This document shows, in pieces, positions 32,718-41,118 of a stretch of DNA of 64,000 nt; within the stretch, counting starts at the first letter, position 1, and every line of letters begins with the position of its first letter. The translations under genes were made by a program, and so were the position numbers. This DNA comes from Ancylobacter sp. IITR112 (GTDB lineage: Bacteria; Pseudomonadota; Alphaproteobacteria; Rhizobiales; Xanthobacteraceae): positions 4,372,501 through 4,436,500 of the forward strand of contig NZ_JBGCUS010000001.1 of the NCBI RefSeq assembly GCF_041415945.1, written 5' to 3'. The notes beneath the pieces were generated by a model. It was not told the DNA's origin and did no database searches. It worked only from the letters and a program-made list of their open reading frames with translations.

Positions 32718-33380
32718 CTATTTGGTGCCGAAGATGCGGTCGCCGGCATCGCCGATGCCGGGCACGATATAGCCATGGTCGTTGAGGTGGCTGTCGACCG
32801 CCGCCGTATAGACCGGCACGTCGGGATGGGCGTCGTGCAGCGTCTTCAGCCCTTCCGGCGCGGCGATGAGACAGACGAACTTCACCGATTGGCAGCCCGC
32901 CGCCTTGACCTCGGACACCGCCGCCGCCGCGGAATTGCCGGTGGCGAGCATGGGATCGAGCACGATGGCGGTGCGTTCGGAAATGTCGCGCGGCAGCTTG
33001 AGATAATATTCCACCGCCGCCAGCGAGACCGGGTCGCGGTAGAGGCCGACATGGCCGACGCGGGCGGCGGGCAGGATTTCCAGCATGCCCTCCAGAATGC
33101 CGCCGCCGGCGCGCAGCACCGAGACGAGGCACAGCTTCTTGCCGGCGAGGATCGGCGCCTGCATCGTGGTGATGGGCGTGTCGATCTCGATCATCTCGGT
33201 CGGCATGTCGCGCGTCACCTCATAGGCGAGCAGCATGCTGATCTCGCGCAGCAGCAGCCGGAACTCGTTCGCCGGGGTGCGCGAGCGGCGCATCAGGGTG
33301 AGCTTGTGCTGGATCAGCGGGTGATCGACGACGACGGTGGTGGACGGCAGGGCGGCCTTGGGATTGGTGGGCGCGTTCAT
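32718..33380 (-). CDS. upp: Uracil phosphoribosyltransferase
   Basis: A 220-residue phosphoribosyltransferase. It has the Upp blocks [29 protein letters not shown] (in part), [17 protein letters not shown], the PRPP-binding loop [49 protein letters not shown] (in part) and the uracil-binding [15 protein letters not shown] at the C-terminus. It makes UMP from uracil and PRPP. Besides salvage, this step opens the URC uracil catabolic pathway (URC6 in yeast), and the divergent neighbour is the URC1 homologue. The gene ends about 100 bases before the gdmH promoter. Confidence 0.95.
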   Translation of the reverse strand: MNAPTNPKAALPSTTVVVDHPLIQHKLTLMRRSRTPANEFRLLLREISMLLAYEVTRDMPTEMIEIDTPITTMQAPILAGKKLCLVSVLRAGGGILEGMLEILPAARVGHVGLYRDPVSLAAVEYYLKLPRDISERTAIVLDPMLATGNSAAAAVSEVKAAGCQSVKFVCLIAAPEGLKTLHDAHPDVPVYTAAVDSHLNDHGYIVPGIGDAGDRIFGTK

Positions 33381-33467
33381 CTCGGCGTCGTCCTCGCATG
33401 GTACGGGACGCGCGGCACGTCGCCGGCCCCGTCACGGATCGCAGAATAGCGCGAAAAAGGATTCAAG

Positions 33468-33489
33468 AAACGGACCATTCCGTCCGTTT
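33468..33489. promoter_or_regulatory. Perfect palindrome AAACGGAC-N6-GTCCGTTT between upp and the URC1 gene
   Basis: Eight-base arms AAACGGAC (33468-33475) and GTCCGTTT (33482-33489) are exactly complementary around six bases. It lies in the 215-base divergent promoter region, about 90 bases before upp and 105 before URC1, and looks like a TetR- or GntR-type operator that could control both. A T-run follows on the plus strand, but no plus-strand transcript is expected to end there. Confidence 0.6.
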
Positions 33490-33595
33490 TTTGCCGGCCT
33501 GGCAGACGGCCCCCTTGCGGAAGCGGCGTTTTCACGCTCACATACGTTGCTTCCAGGACGCCGGCGATGTCCGCCGGACTTGAAGCGAGCCAGCT

Positions 33596-34864
33596 ATGTC
33601 CGTCAATGCCAGTGCAGGCGGTCGTTCCCGCAAACATATCGTCCTCACCTCCCATGGCGCGCCCACCGGCGTCGCGGCTGATGGCCCGGCGCTGAACTGG
33701 GGCGCCCCCGACCCGGCCCTGCGCGGACCGGTGGTCGCCACGCTGACCGATCCGAAGCGGCGCAACGCCATCGGCACCCATGCGGGCGGCTATTCGGTCT
33801 ATCGCGCGCTCGCCATCGCCGCCGGAGCGCTGCCGGCCGATTTCAGGGCCGACCTCACCAATACCGCGCCCTCCGACATCATCGGCCCGCATCCGCAATG
33901 GGGCGATCCGGGCAAGATCGTCTCGCTCGACCCGTTCGGCCACATGATCGGCGAGGCGTTCGGCCCCGAGCTCGCGGCGGGGCTCGATGTGCGCCCCAGC
34001 ATCGCCATCACCCGTGCCCGTATCGACATGCCGGAAATCCGTGAGGCGCTGCGCGCCGGACGGCTGACCATCGACGGCGACATTATCGGGCCGAAGGGCG
34101 ATGTGCGCGTCACCAAGGCGGCGATCGAGCCGGTATGGTACCTGCCCGGCATCGCCGAACGCTTCGGCGTCTCCGAGGGCGCGCTGCGCCGGGCGCTGTT
34201 CGAGCATACGGGCGGCATGTTTCCGGAACTCGTCACCCGTGGCGACCTCAAGGTCTTCCTGCCGCCCATTGGCGGCATGACGCTCTATCTGTTCGGTGAC
34301 CCCGCCAAGATCGGCGACGGCGTCACCCCGCTCGCCTGCCGGGTGCATGACGAATGCAACGGCTCGGACGTGTTCTCCTCCGACATCTGCACCTGCCGGC
34401 CCTATCTCGCCCATGGCATCGAACTGTGCGTGGAGATGGCGCAGAAGGGCGGCACCGGCCTCGTGGTCTATAACCGCAAGGAAGGAAGAGCGCTGGGCGA
34501 GGTGACGAAGTTCCTTGTCTACAACGCCCGCAAGCGGCAGGAGGGCGGCGACCTGCCCGAGACCTATTTCAAGCGCACCGAATGCGTCGCCGGGGTGCAG
34601 GACATGCGCTTCCAGGAGCTGATGCCGGACGTGTTCCACTGGCTCGGCATCTCGAAGATCGACCGTTTCGCCTCGATGAGCGACATGAAGTTCAACGCGC
34701 TGGCCCGCGCCGGTATCGAGGTGGTGGAGCGGGTGCCGATCCCCGCCGATCTGATCCCGCCCGATGCCCGAGTCGAGATGGAGGCGAAGGTCTCCGCCGG
34801 CTATTACGGCGTCGGCTTCGACAGCCGGTTCGAGGAGACGCAGGGCCGGGGGCTGGAGGAGTAG
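33596..34864 (+). CDS. GTP cyclohydrolase II-like protein URC1 (uracil catabolism)
   Basis: A 422-residue protein. The C-terminal half is GTP cyclohydrolase II-like with the zinc motif C-x10-C-x-C in DECNGSDVFSSDICTCRPYL and the downstream GLVVYNRKEGRALGEVTKF, corresponding to the RibA arginine/nucleophile region. The N-terminal 200 residues (VLTSHGAPTGVAADGPALNWG, PKRRNAIGTHAGGYSVYRALA and so on) are specific to the URC1 group and absent from RibA. In the yeast URC pathway, URC1 opens the pyrimidine ring at the nucleotide level. It is divergent from upp and followed on the same strand by the DUF1688/URC4 gene, which fixes the assignment. A riboflavin role is unlikely without other rib genes. 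Confidence 0.88.
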   Translation: MSVNASAGGRSRKHIVLTSHGAPTGVAADGPALNWGAPDPALRGPVVATLTDPKRRNAIGTHAGGYSVYRALAIAAGALPADFRADLTNTAPSDIIGPHPQWGDPGKIVSLDPFGHMIGEAFGPELAAGLDVRPSIAITRARIDMPEIREALRAGRLTIDGDIIGPKGDVRVTKAAIEPVWYLPGIAERFGVSEGALRRALFEHTGGMFPELVTRGDLKVFLPPIGGMTLYLFGDPAKIGDGVTPLACRVHDECNGSDVFSSDICTCRPYLAHGIELCVEMAQKGGTGLVVYNRKEGRALGEVTKFLVYNARKRQEGGDLPETYFKRTECVAGVQDMRFQELMPDVFHWLGISKIDRFASMSDMKFNALARAGIEVVERVPIPADLIPPDARVEMEAKVSAGYYGVGFDSRFEETQGRGLEE

Positions 34865-34882
34865 AGGCGCCCCATCATTATC

Positions 34883-34984
34883 CGTCATCCCGGACGGGCC
34901 GTGGGTCCGATCCGGGATCGCTCGCCGACGAGGGCACGTGATGACGCGATCCCGGTTCATGGCTACGCCATGCCCGGGATGACG
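34883..34984. repeat. REP-like palindromic element 2
   Basis: Starts CGTCATCCCGGACGG and ends CATGCCCGGGATGACG; internal GATCCGGGATCG and CATGGCTACGCCATG palindromes. It fills most of the gap between the URC1 and URC4 genes. Confidence 0.75.
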
Positions 34985-35012
34985 TTGGTTCCAATTGGAA
35001 GAAGCAATCTCC

Positions 35013-36239
35013 ATGATTCCCCCCGAACTCGCCGCCCTGCGTTCGCCCGCCGCCGTGCGTGCGCGCAGCCACCAGGTGCTTGATTATGTGGGCGACGGGC
35101 AGTCGCCGCATTTCACCGTCGATCTCGGTGCGCTCGACGCGGTGGCGGACTATGTGGCTGAGGTGACGCGGCAGGACTATCCCAGCCTCGACATTCCCTA
35201 TCATAGCCGCTGGCGGCACTTCGATGCCGGCGGGGTGGCGCGCCGGGAGGCACTCGCTCCGCGCCTTGAGGGCATGGACGCCGCCGAGCGGGCGCGCACC
35301 ATGATCGACCTCGCCGTGGTCAGCGTGCTGCTCGACGCCGGGGCGGGGGACGCTTGGCGCTACCATGAGGAGGGCACGGGCCTCACCATCGGCCGCTCGG
35401 AAGGGCTGGCGGTGGCGAGCCTCGCCATGTTCGCGGCCGGCGGCTTCTCCGCCGATCCCGCGCAGCCTCTGCGGGCCGATGCGGCGGCGCTGATCGCGCT
35501 CGACGCCGGCACGCTCGGCCGGTTTTTTCAGGTGTCTGACGCCAATCCGCTGGTCGGTCTCGCCGGGCGGGCGGCGCTGCTGAACCGGCTCGGCGCGGCG
35601 GTGGCGGCGCGGCCGGACCTTTTCGGCCCGGACGGGCGGCCCGGCGGGCTCTATGACACGCTCGCCCCGCAGGCGCGGATCGGCCGGCTGCCGGCGGAGG
35701 CCATCCTCAAAGCGCTGCTCGACGGGCTTTCCGTCATCTGGCCATCGGGTCTGGAGGTGGCCGGCGTGGCGCTGGGCGATGTGGGCCGGCACCCGGCGGT
35801 GCGGGTGGCGGATCGCTCCGACCAGCTCGTGCCGTTCCACAAGCTCTCGCAATGGCTGACCTATTCGCTGCTGGAGCCGTTCGAGGAATCCGGGCTCGCC
35901 GTGACCGAACTCGACGCGCTGACCGCGCTGCCGGAATACCGCAATGGCGGGCTGCTGATCGACCTCGGCGCGATTCTGCCGCGCGCGCCGCTCGATCCGG
36001 CGCGCAAGCACCGGGTCGATTCCGAGCTGGTGGTGGAATGGCGGGCCCTGACCGTGGCGCTGATGGACCTTCTCGCTGATCGGGTGCGCGAGCGGCTCGG
36101 GGTCGATGCGAGCCAGTTTCCGCTCGCCAAGCTGCTGCAAGGCGGCACCTGGATGGCCGGGCGCCGCATCGCCGCCGAGCGTCGTCCGCCCGCCGGCCCG
36201 CCGCCGCTCGCCATCGACGCCGACGGCACGGTGTTCTGA
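35013..36239 (+). CDS. DUF1688 family protein URC4 (uracil catabolism)
   Basis: A 408-residue protein matching DUF1688: the start IPPELAALRSPAAVRARSHQVLDYV, PYHSRWRHFDAGGVAR, VVSVLLDAGAGDAWRYHEEGTG, the ARSEG-like GRSEGLAVASLAMF, and later VFHKLSQWLTYSLLEP-like and GGLLIDLGAILPR blocks. URC4 is an essential, chemically undefined enzyme of the URC pathway in Lachancea kluyveri and bacteria. The ATG at 35013 is preferred over the TTG at 34995 because GGAAGAAG lies at a good distance from it. With upp and URC1 it makes the diagnostic trio of the pathway, which releases urea and 3-hydroxypropionate. Confidence 0.9.
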   Translation: MIPPELAALRSPAAVRARSHQVLDYVGDGQSPHFTVDLGALDAVADYVAEVTRQDYPSLDIPYHSRWRHFDAGGVARREALAPRLEGMDAAERARTMIDLAVVSVLLDAGAGDAWRYHEEGTGLTIGRSEGLAVASLAMFAAGGFSADPAQPLRADAAALIALDAGTLGRFFQVSDANPLVGLAGRAALLNRLGAAVAARPDLFGPDGRPGGLYDTLAPQARIGRLPAEAILKALLDGLSVIWPSGLEVAGVALGDVGRHPAVRVADRSDQLVPFHKLSQWLTYSLLEPFEESGLAVTELDALTALPEYRNGGLLIDLGAILPRAPLDPARKHRVDSELVVEWRALTVALMDLLADRVRERLGVDASQFPLAKLLQGGTWMAGRRIAAERRPPAGPPPLAIDADGTVF

Positions 36240-36245
36240 GCTTCT

Positions 36246-36334
36246 CGTCATCCCGGACGGCCGAAGGCCGATCCGGGATCATGTGCGGAAGGGGGAGCGA
36301 CCCCGGCCCTGCGCTGCGCTACGGCCGGGATGAC
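36246..36334. repeat. REP-like palindromic element 3
   Basis: Starts CGTCATCCCGGACGGCCG and ends ACGGCCGGGATGAC, with an internal GATCCGGGATC palindrome. It occupies the gap between the convergent URC4 and Bug-protein genes and may serve as a bidirectional terminator or barrier. Confidence 0.72.
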
Positions 36335-36353
36335 ACCCCTGTCAGAGGGGGGC

Positions 36354-37328
36354 TCAGTCCAGCTGCGCGCCGGACGCCTTCACGATCGGCGCCCATTTGG
36401 CGATTTCCTTCTTCACATGCTCGCCCAGTTCCTCCGGCGTCGAGCCGACCGACACGGCGCTGAAATCGGCGAGGCGGGCCTGCACCTTCGGGTCCGCCAG
36501 CGCCGCATTGGCGGCGGCGTTGAGCTTGGCGACCACCTCCGGCGGCGTGCCTGCGGGAGCGAAGACGGCGTTCCAGGTATAGGTCTCATAGCCCGGCACT
36601 GCCTCGGCGATGGCCGGCAGATCGGGGAAGGAGGGCGCGCGCTTGGCGGTGGTCACGCCCAGCGCCCGCAGCTTGCCGGACTTGATGTGGCTGGTGGAGG
36701 AGGGGAGATTGTCGAACATGATCGGCACCTGGCCGGACAGCACATCGACCAGCGCCGGCCCGGCGCCCTGATAGGGAATGTGCTGCATGTCGACATCCGC
36801 CATGCTCTTGAACAGCTCGCCGGAGAGATGCAGCGGCGTGCCATTGCCGGATGAGGCATAGGAGTATTTGTCCGGGTCCTTCTTCAGCAGCGCGATCAGT
36901 TCCTCCGTCGTCTTGGCGGGGAAATCCGGGTTGACCACCAGCACGTTCGGCACGATGACCAGCAGCGACACCGGCGCAAAGCTGGTGACGGGGTCATAGG
37001 GCATCTTCTTGTACAGGGCCGGGTTCAGCGCATGGGTGGCCACCGTGCCCATCAGGATGGTGTAGCCGTCCGGGTTCGCCTTGGCGACCTGCGCCGCGCC
37101 GAGATTGCCGCCGGCGCCGCCCTTGTTTTCCACCACCACGGGCTGGCCGAGTTCCGCACTCATACGCTCGGCGACGAGGCGGCCGACGAGATCGGTGGAG
37201 CCGCCGGCGGAAAAGGGAATGACCAGCGTCACCGGGCGGTTGGGAAAGTCCTGCGCGGCGGCTGGGCCTGCCGGGGCCAGAGCAACCCCCAGCGCGGCAA
37301 GGGCGGCGGCGAAAAGCGTGCGTTTCAT
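36354..37328 (-). CDS. Bug/TctC family periplasmic substrate-binding protein
   Basis: A 324-residue exported protein. Residues 1-25 are a signal peptide ending AAAQ, followed by the Bug signature FPNRPVTLVIPFSAGGSTDLVGR, VVVENKGGAGGNLGAAQVAK, DGYTILMGT and VPYQGAGPALVDVLSGQVPIMFD-like blocks. Such proteins capture carboxylates for tripartite tricarboxylate transporters. The start at 37328 has a strong GGAGGAGG. No TctA/TctB genes are adjacent, so it is an orphan receptor, as is frequent for this family. Its ligand cannot be read from sequence; being next to the URC locus may be chance. Confidence 0.9.
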   Translation of the reverse strand: MKRTLFAAALAALGVALAPAGPAAAQDFPNRPVTLVIPFSAGGSTDLVGRLVAERMSAELGQPVVVENKGGAGGNLGAAQVAKANPDGYTILMGTVATHALNPALYKKMPYDPVTSFAPVSLLVIVPNVLVVNPDFPAKTTEELIALLKKDPDKYSYASSGNGTPLHLSGELFKSMADVDMQHIPYQGAGPALVDVLSGQVPIMFDNLPSSTSHIKSGKLRALGVTTAKRAPSFPDLPAIAEAVPGYETYTWNAVFAPAGTPPEVVAKLNAAANAALADPKVQARLADFSAVSVGSTPEELGEHVKKEIAKWAPIVKASGAQLD

Positions 37329-37669
37329 GCGGCATCTCCTCCTCCCGCGCACCCCATGCGCGCGGCGGGCCTCTGCGGACCCTCGGTCTGATCTAGAGTG
37401 CGGCATCGCCGCGTCACGCTCAATCCGTCATGCGTCGCAGGAGCGGCGGTTCCGCGCGGGCGCAGCGGGCGGCAAACTGGGCAGGAAAGGCGCGCCGTGC
37501 CTGTTCGCTAGGCAGCAGCGCGCGTCATGAGGTACCTCGCTCCGCGTCGGCCCGGCGACGCCTTGCGACGAGCGTGACAGGCCGCGCTGCGCGGCAGGGT
37601 TGCTCCGACTGGCATATCGCTTGCGTGAGAGGCGCCGGGTCAGAGCGACAGGGGAGCCGTGCCGACGCG
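37329..37669. other. Intergenic region before the PotABCD-like operon
   Basis: About 340 bases between divergent genes. The frame of the ABC ATPase stays open through part of it but without family similarity. I see no convincing promoter, riboswitch or gene here; the guanidine-I motif is not repeated. Confidence 0.5.
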
Positions 37670-38761
37670 ATGAGCAAGGGCGCCGATATCGAACTCATCG
37701 ACGTGACCAAGCGCTATGGCGCGGCGCTCGCGGTCGACCATGTCTCGCTGAAGATCCCCGCCGGCACCTATTGCTGCCTGCTCGGGCCGTCCGGCTGCGG
37801 CAAGACCACCACGCTGCGCATGATCGCCGGCCATGAGAGCCTTACCGAGGGCGATATCCGCCTCGGCCCGACGGTCGTGTCCGACCTGCCGCCGGCCAAG
37901 CGCGGCACGGCGATGATGTTTCAAAGCTACGCGCTGTTTCCCCATCTCGACAGCGTCGACAATGTCGCCTTCTCGCTGAAGATGAAGGGGGTGGACAAGG
38001 CCGCGCGCCGGGCGCGGGCACTGGACATGCTCCGGCTCGTGCAGATGGATCATCTCGCTGAGCGCCGCCCCGCCCAGCTTTCCGGCGGCCAGCAGCAGCG
38101 CGTGGCGCTGGCCCGGGCGCTGATCACCGATCCGCAGGCGCTGCTGCTGGACGAGCCGCTGTCGGCGCTCGATCCCTTCCTCAAGATCAAGGTGCGGCAG
38201 GAACTGAAGAAGCTGCAGCTTCAGCTCGGCATTTCCTTCATTCACGTCACCCACAGCCAGGAGGAGGCGATGGCGCTCTCCGACCTCGTGGTGGTGATGA
38301 ATGGCGGGCGGATCGAACAGGCCGGCACGCCGCGCGAGGTGTTCAACCGACCGGCCACCGCCTTCGTCGCTCGCTTCATGGGCGACCACAATGTCATCGC
38401 CGGCCGGGTGACGGATATCGGCGAGGACGTGACCTTTGAAGTGCCCGGCGGTGCCGCGTTCCGCGCGCCGGCCGCGCCGGGGCTGGAACCGGGCGCGCCG
38501 GTGGAGATCGCCGTGCGCACCGACCGGGTGACGCTCGGCGCCGGCACGCGGCCGGGCTGCGGTCTCACCGGCCTCGTGCAGAACATCGAATATCACGGCC
38601 AGAAGGTGCAGGTGGCGCTCAATGCCCCCGGCATTGCCGAGTTTTCCGTGCAGGTGCCGGAGACCGCCTTCTTCGCCGCCCCGCTCAGCGTCGGGGATGC
38701 CGTGCCGCTCGCCTGGACTCCGCAGGACGTGCACATCCTCCGGGCGTCGCCCGCCGCCTGA
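37670..38761 (+). CDS. ABC transporter ATP-binding protein, polyamine-type (PotA-like)
   Basis: A 363-residue ATPase with Walker [17 protein letters not shown]-loop [12 protein letters not shown], signature [15 protein letters not shown], Walker [14 protein letters not shown] and the H-loop [11 protein letters not shown]-terminal TOBE-like domain (residues about 245-360) is typical of the PotA/FbpC/MalK group. It drives uptake through the two permeases downstream. The ATG at 37670 opens the conserved sequence; a longer in-frame extension lacks similarity. First gene of a four-gene operon. The substrate (polyamine, other small cation or amine) cannot be fixed from the sequence. Confidence 0.92.
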   Translation: MSKGADIELIDVTKRYGAALAVDHVSLKIPAGTYCCLLGPSGCGKTTTLRMIAGHESLTEGDIRLGPTVVSDLPPAKRGTAMMFQSYALFPHLDSVDNVAFSLKMKGVDKAARRARALDMLRLVQMDHLAERRPAQLSGGQQQRVALARALITDPQALLLDEPLSALDPFLKIKVRQELKKLQLQLGISFIHVTHSQEEAMALSDLVVVMNGGRIEQAGTPREVFNRPATAFVARFMGDHNVIAGRVTDIGEDVTFEVPGGAAFRAPAAPGLEPGAPVEIAVRTDRVTLGAGTRPGCGLTGLVQNIEYHGQKVQVALNAPGIAEFSVQVPETAFFAAPLSVGDAVPLAWTPQDVHILRASPAA

Positions 38762-38808
38762 CCGCTTCACCCGCCCATGCCACCGCCGACAACGCTCGGG
38801 AGAGATTG

Positions 38809-40122
38809 ATGAGCCAGAAGACCACGGATCGCACCGGCACCAAGGTCGCCAAGGGAACCGGCGTCAGCCGTCGCGGCCTGCTCAAGGGCGCGGCGGCGCT
38901 CGGCGGTCTCGCCGTCGGCGGGCAGGCGGTGACCGGCTTCCCCACCATCTGGGCGCAGAACCCGATCACGCTGCGCCAGTTCGGCACCGGCGTGTCGAAC
39001 CTCAACGCCATCGCCGAGAAGTGCAAGGCGGATCTCGGCATCACCCTGCAGATGACCGCGCTCGATTCCGACGCGGTGTCGCAGCGCGTGGTGACGCAGG
39101 CCAATTCCTTCGACATCGCCGATATCGAATACTGGATCTGCAAGAAGGTGTTCGCCGCCGGCACGCTGCAGCCGATGGATGTGACCAAGATCAAATATTA
39201 CGACCAGATCGTGCCCATCTTCACCACCGGCAAGCTGACCCCCGACTCGAAGATCGCCCAGGGCACCGCGCCGAACACGGTCGGCTTCGTCGAAGGCCCG
39301 GATTCCAAGAAATTCGCGCCCGCGCCGACCCAGTGGATGACGCTTATCCCGACCATCTACAACGCCGATACGCTCGGCATCCGCCCCGATCTCGTCGGCC
39401 GGCCGATCAAGAACTGGAAGGACATTCTCGATCCCGCCTTCAAGGGCAAGACCTCGATCCTCAACATCCCGTCCATCGGCATCATGGATGCGGCGATGAT
39501 CTGCGAGAGCGCCGGCATCATCAAATATGGCGACAAGGGCAACATGACCAAGGCGGAGATCGACACCACGATCGACTTCCTGATCAAGACCAAGAAGGCC
39601 GGCCAGTTCCGCGCCTTCTGGAAGACCTTCGACGAGAGCGTGAACCTGATGGCCTCGGGCGAGGTGGTGATCCAGTCCATGTGGTCGCCGGCGGTGGCGG
39701 CGGTGCGTTCCAAGGGCATTGCCTGCGTCTACCAGCCGCTGGAGGAAGGTTACCGCGCCTGGGGCGGCGGCCTCGGCATCGCCAAGCACCTGAAGGGCGC
39801 GCAACTCGACGCGGCCTATGAGTACATCAACTGGTATCTCTCCGGCTGGGTCGGCGCCTATCTCAACCGGCAGGGCTATTATTCCGCCGTGCTCTCCACC
39901 GCCGAGAAGAACATGACTCCGGACGAATGGGCGTTCTGGATGCTGGGCCAGCCGGCCAAGGCCGACATCCTCTCGCCCGAGGGCAAGGTGATGTACACGG
40001 CCGGCGCGGTGCGCGACGGCGGCTCGTTCCAGGAGCGCATGGGCGCGGTGGCGTGCTGGAACTCGGTGATGGACGAGGACCGCTACATGGTCCGCCGCTG
40101 GAACGAATTCATCGCCGCGTGA
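38809..40122 (+). CDS. ABC transporter substrate-binding protein, PotD/F-like, Tat-exported
   Basis: A 437-residue periplasmic protein. The N-terminus carries a twin-arginine signal (VSRRGLLKGAAALGGLAVGG) with cleavage before QNPITLRQFGTG. The mature part is a class II binding protein of the spermidine/putrescine type, with LKYYDQI-like, WMTLIPTIYNADTLGIRPDLVG and MWSPAVAAVRSKGIACVYQPLEEGYRAWGGGLGIAKH (in part) segments. The ATG at 38809 has GGGAGAGA ahead. It sits 47 bases after the ATPase gene. Export in folded form through Tat is somewhat unusual for this family and may reflect a bound cofactor or just lineage preference. Confidence 0.88.
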   Translation: MSQKTTDRTGTKVAKGTGVSRRGLLKGAAALGGLAVGGQAVTGFPTIWAQNPITLRQFGTGVSNLNAIAEKCKADLGITLQMTALDSDAVSQRVVTQANSFDIADIEYWICKKVFAAGTLQPMDVTKIKYYDQIVPIFTTGKLTPDSKIAQGTAPNTVGFVEGPDSKKFAPAPTQWMTLIPTIYNADTLGIRPDLVGRPIKNWKDILDPAFKGKTSILNIPSIGIMDAAMICESAGIIKYGDKGNMTKAEIDTTIDFLIKTKKAGQFRAFWKTFDESVNLMASGEVVIQSMWSPAVAAVRSKGIACVYQPLEEGYRAWGGGLGIAKHLKGAQLDAAYEYINWYLSGWVGAYLNRQGYYSAVLSTAEKNMTPDEWAFWMLGQPAKADILSPEGKVMYTAGAVRDGGSFQERMGAVACWNSVMDEDRYMVRRWNEFIAA

Positions 40123-40141
40123 GGCCTTGCGACGCATACGA

Positions 40142-40225
40142 CGTCATCCCCGGGCTGGGCCCGGGGATCCACGCTTCTTCGACGCCAGAAGGACGTGGAT
40201 GGCCGGGTCAAGCCCGGCCATGACG
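40142..40225. repeat. REP-like palindromic element 4
   Basis: Starts CGTCATCCCCGGGCTGGGCCCGGGG and ends GGGTCAAGCCCGGCCATGACG (quoted in part), with a GGGCCCGGG palindrome. It lies inside the transporter operon, between the binding-protein and first permease genes. Confidence 0.7.
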
Positions 40226-40263
40226 TTCCACAGGATCGAAGTTCCGCACCGGATCGGCCCCGT

Positions 40264-41115
40264 ATGACCCTGTCCCGGATCGCCCCCTATCTGCAGGCCA
40301 CGCCGCTGACGCTGATCCTGGCGGCGTTCCTGGTGCTGCCGATCGCCACCATCGTGATGGTGAGCTTCTGGGATTACGATTCGATCCAGATCTTCCCGGC
40401 TTTCGTCTTCACCAATTACGAGGAGACGATCACCTCGCCGGTGACCTGGAGCACCTATCTCAACACGCTGAAATACACCGTCATCGTCTGGGCGGTGACG
40501 CTCATTATCGGATTCTGGGTCGCCTATTACCTTGCCTTCCACATCCGCTCGGCGACCATGCAGATGGTGCTGTTCCTCATCTGCACCATCCCGTTCCTGA
40601 CCTCGAACATCATCCGCATGATCTCGTGGATTCCGTTCCTCGGCCGCAACGGGCTGCTCAACCAGTCGCTGATGTCGATGGGCGTGATCGACCAGCCGCT
40701 GGAATTCCTGCTGTTCTCGGATTTCGCGGTCGTGCTGGCCATGGTGCATCTCTACACGCTGTTCATGGTCACCCCGATCTTCAACACGCTGATGCGCATC
40801 GACCGGGCGCTGATCGAGGCGGCGCGCGACGCAGGTGCCAGCGCCTTCCAGATCCTTACCAATGTGATCATCCCGCTCGCCAAGCCCGGCATCGCCATCG
40901 GCTCGATCTTCGTGGTGACGCTGGTCATGGGCGACTTCATCACCGTCCGTTTCATGTCCGGCGGTCAGTCCGCCTCGGTCGGTCTGATGATGGCGAACCA
41001 GATCGCGCTGCTGCAATATCCGGCGGCGGCCGCCAATGCGGTGATCCTGCTCGCGCTGGTGCTGCTGCTGGTCGCCGGCATCCTGCGCATCGTCAACATC
41101 CGCAAGGAGCTGTGA
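40264..41115 (+). CDS. ABC transporter permease, PotB-like
   Basis: A 283-residue inner-membrane permease with six predicted helices. The cytoplasmic EAA loop reads LIEAARDAGASAFQILTNVIIPLAKPGIAIGS, in part, the ATPase contact site. ATG 40264 starts the conserved region (MTLSRIAPYLQATPLTLILAAFLVLP, in outline); in-frame codons before it read through a REP-like element and are not believable. It pairs with the second permease four bases downstream. Confidence 0.92.
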   Translation: MTLSRIAPYLQATPLTLILAAFLVLPIATIVMVSFWDYDSIQIFPAFVFTNYEETITSPVTWSTYLNTLKYTVIVWAVTLIIGFWVAYYLAFHIRSATMQMVLFLICTIPFLTSNIIRMISWIPFLGRNGLLNQSLMSMGVIDQPLEFLLFSDFAVVLAMVHLYTLFMVTPIFNTLMRIDRALIEAARDAGASAFQILTNVIIPLAKPGIAIGSIFVVTLVMGDFITVRFMSGGQSASVGLMMANQIALLQYPAAAANAVILLALVLLLVAGILRIVNIRKEL

Positions 41116-41118
41116 GCG

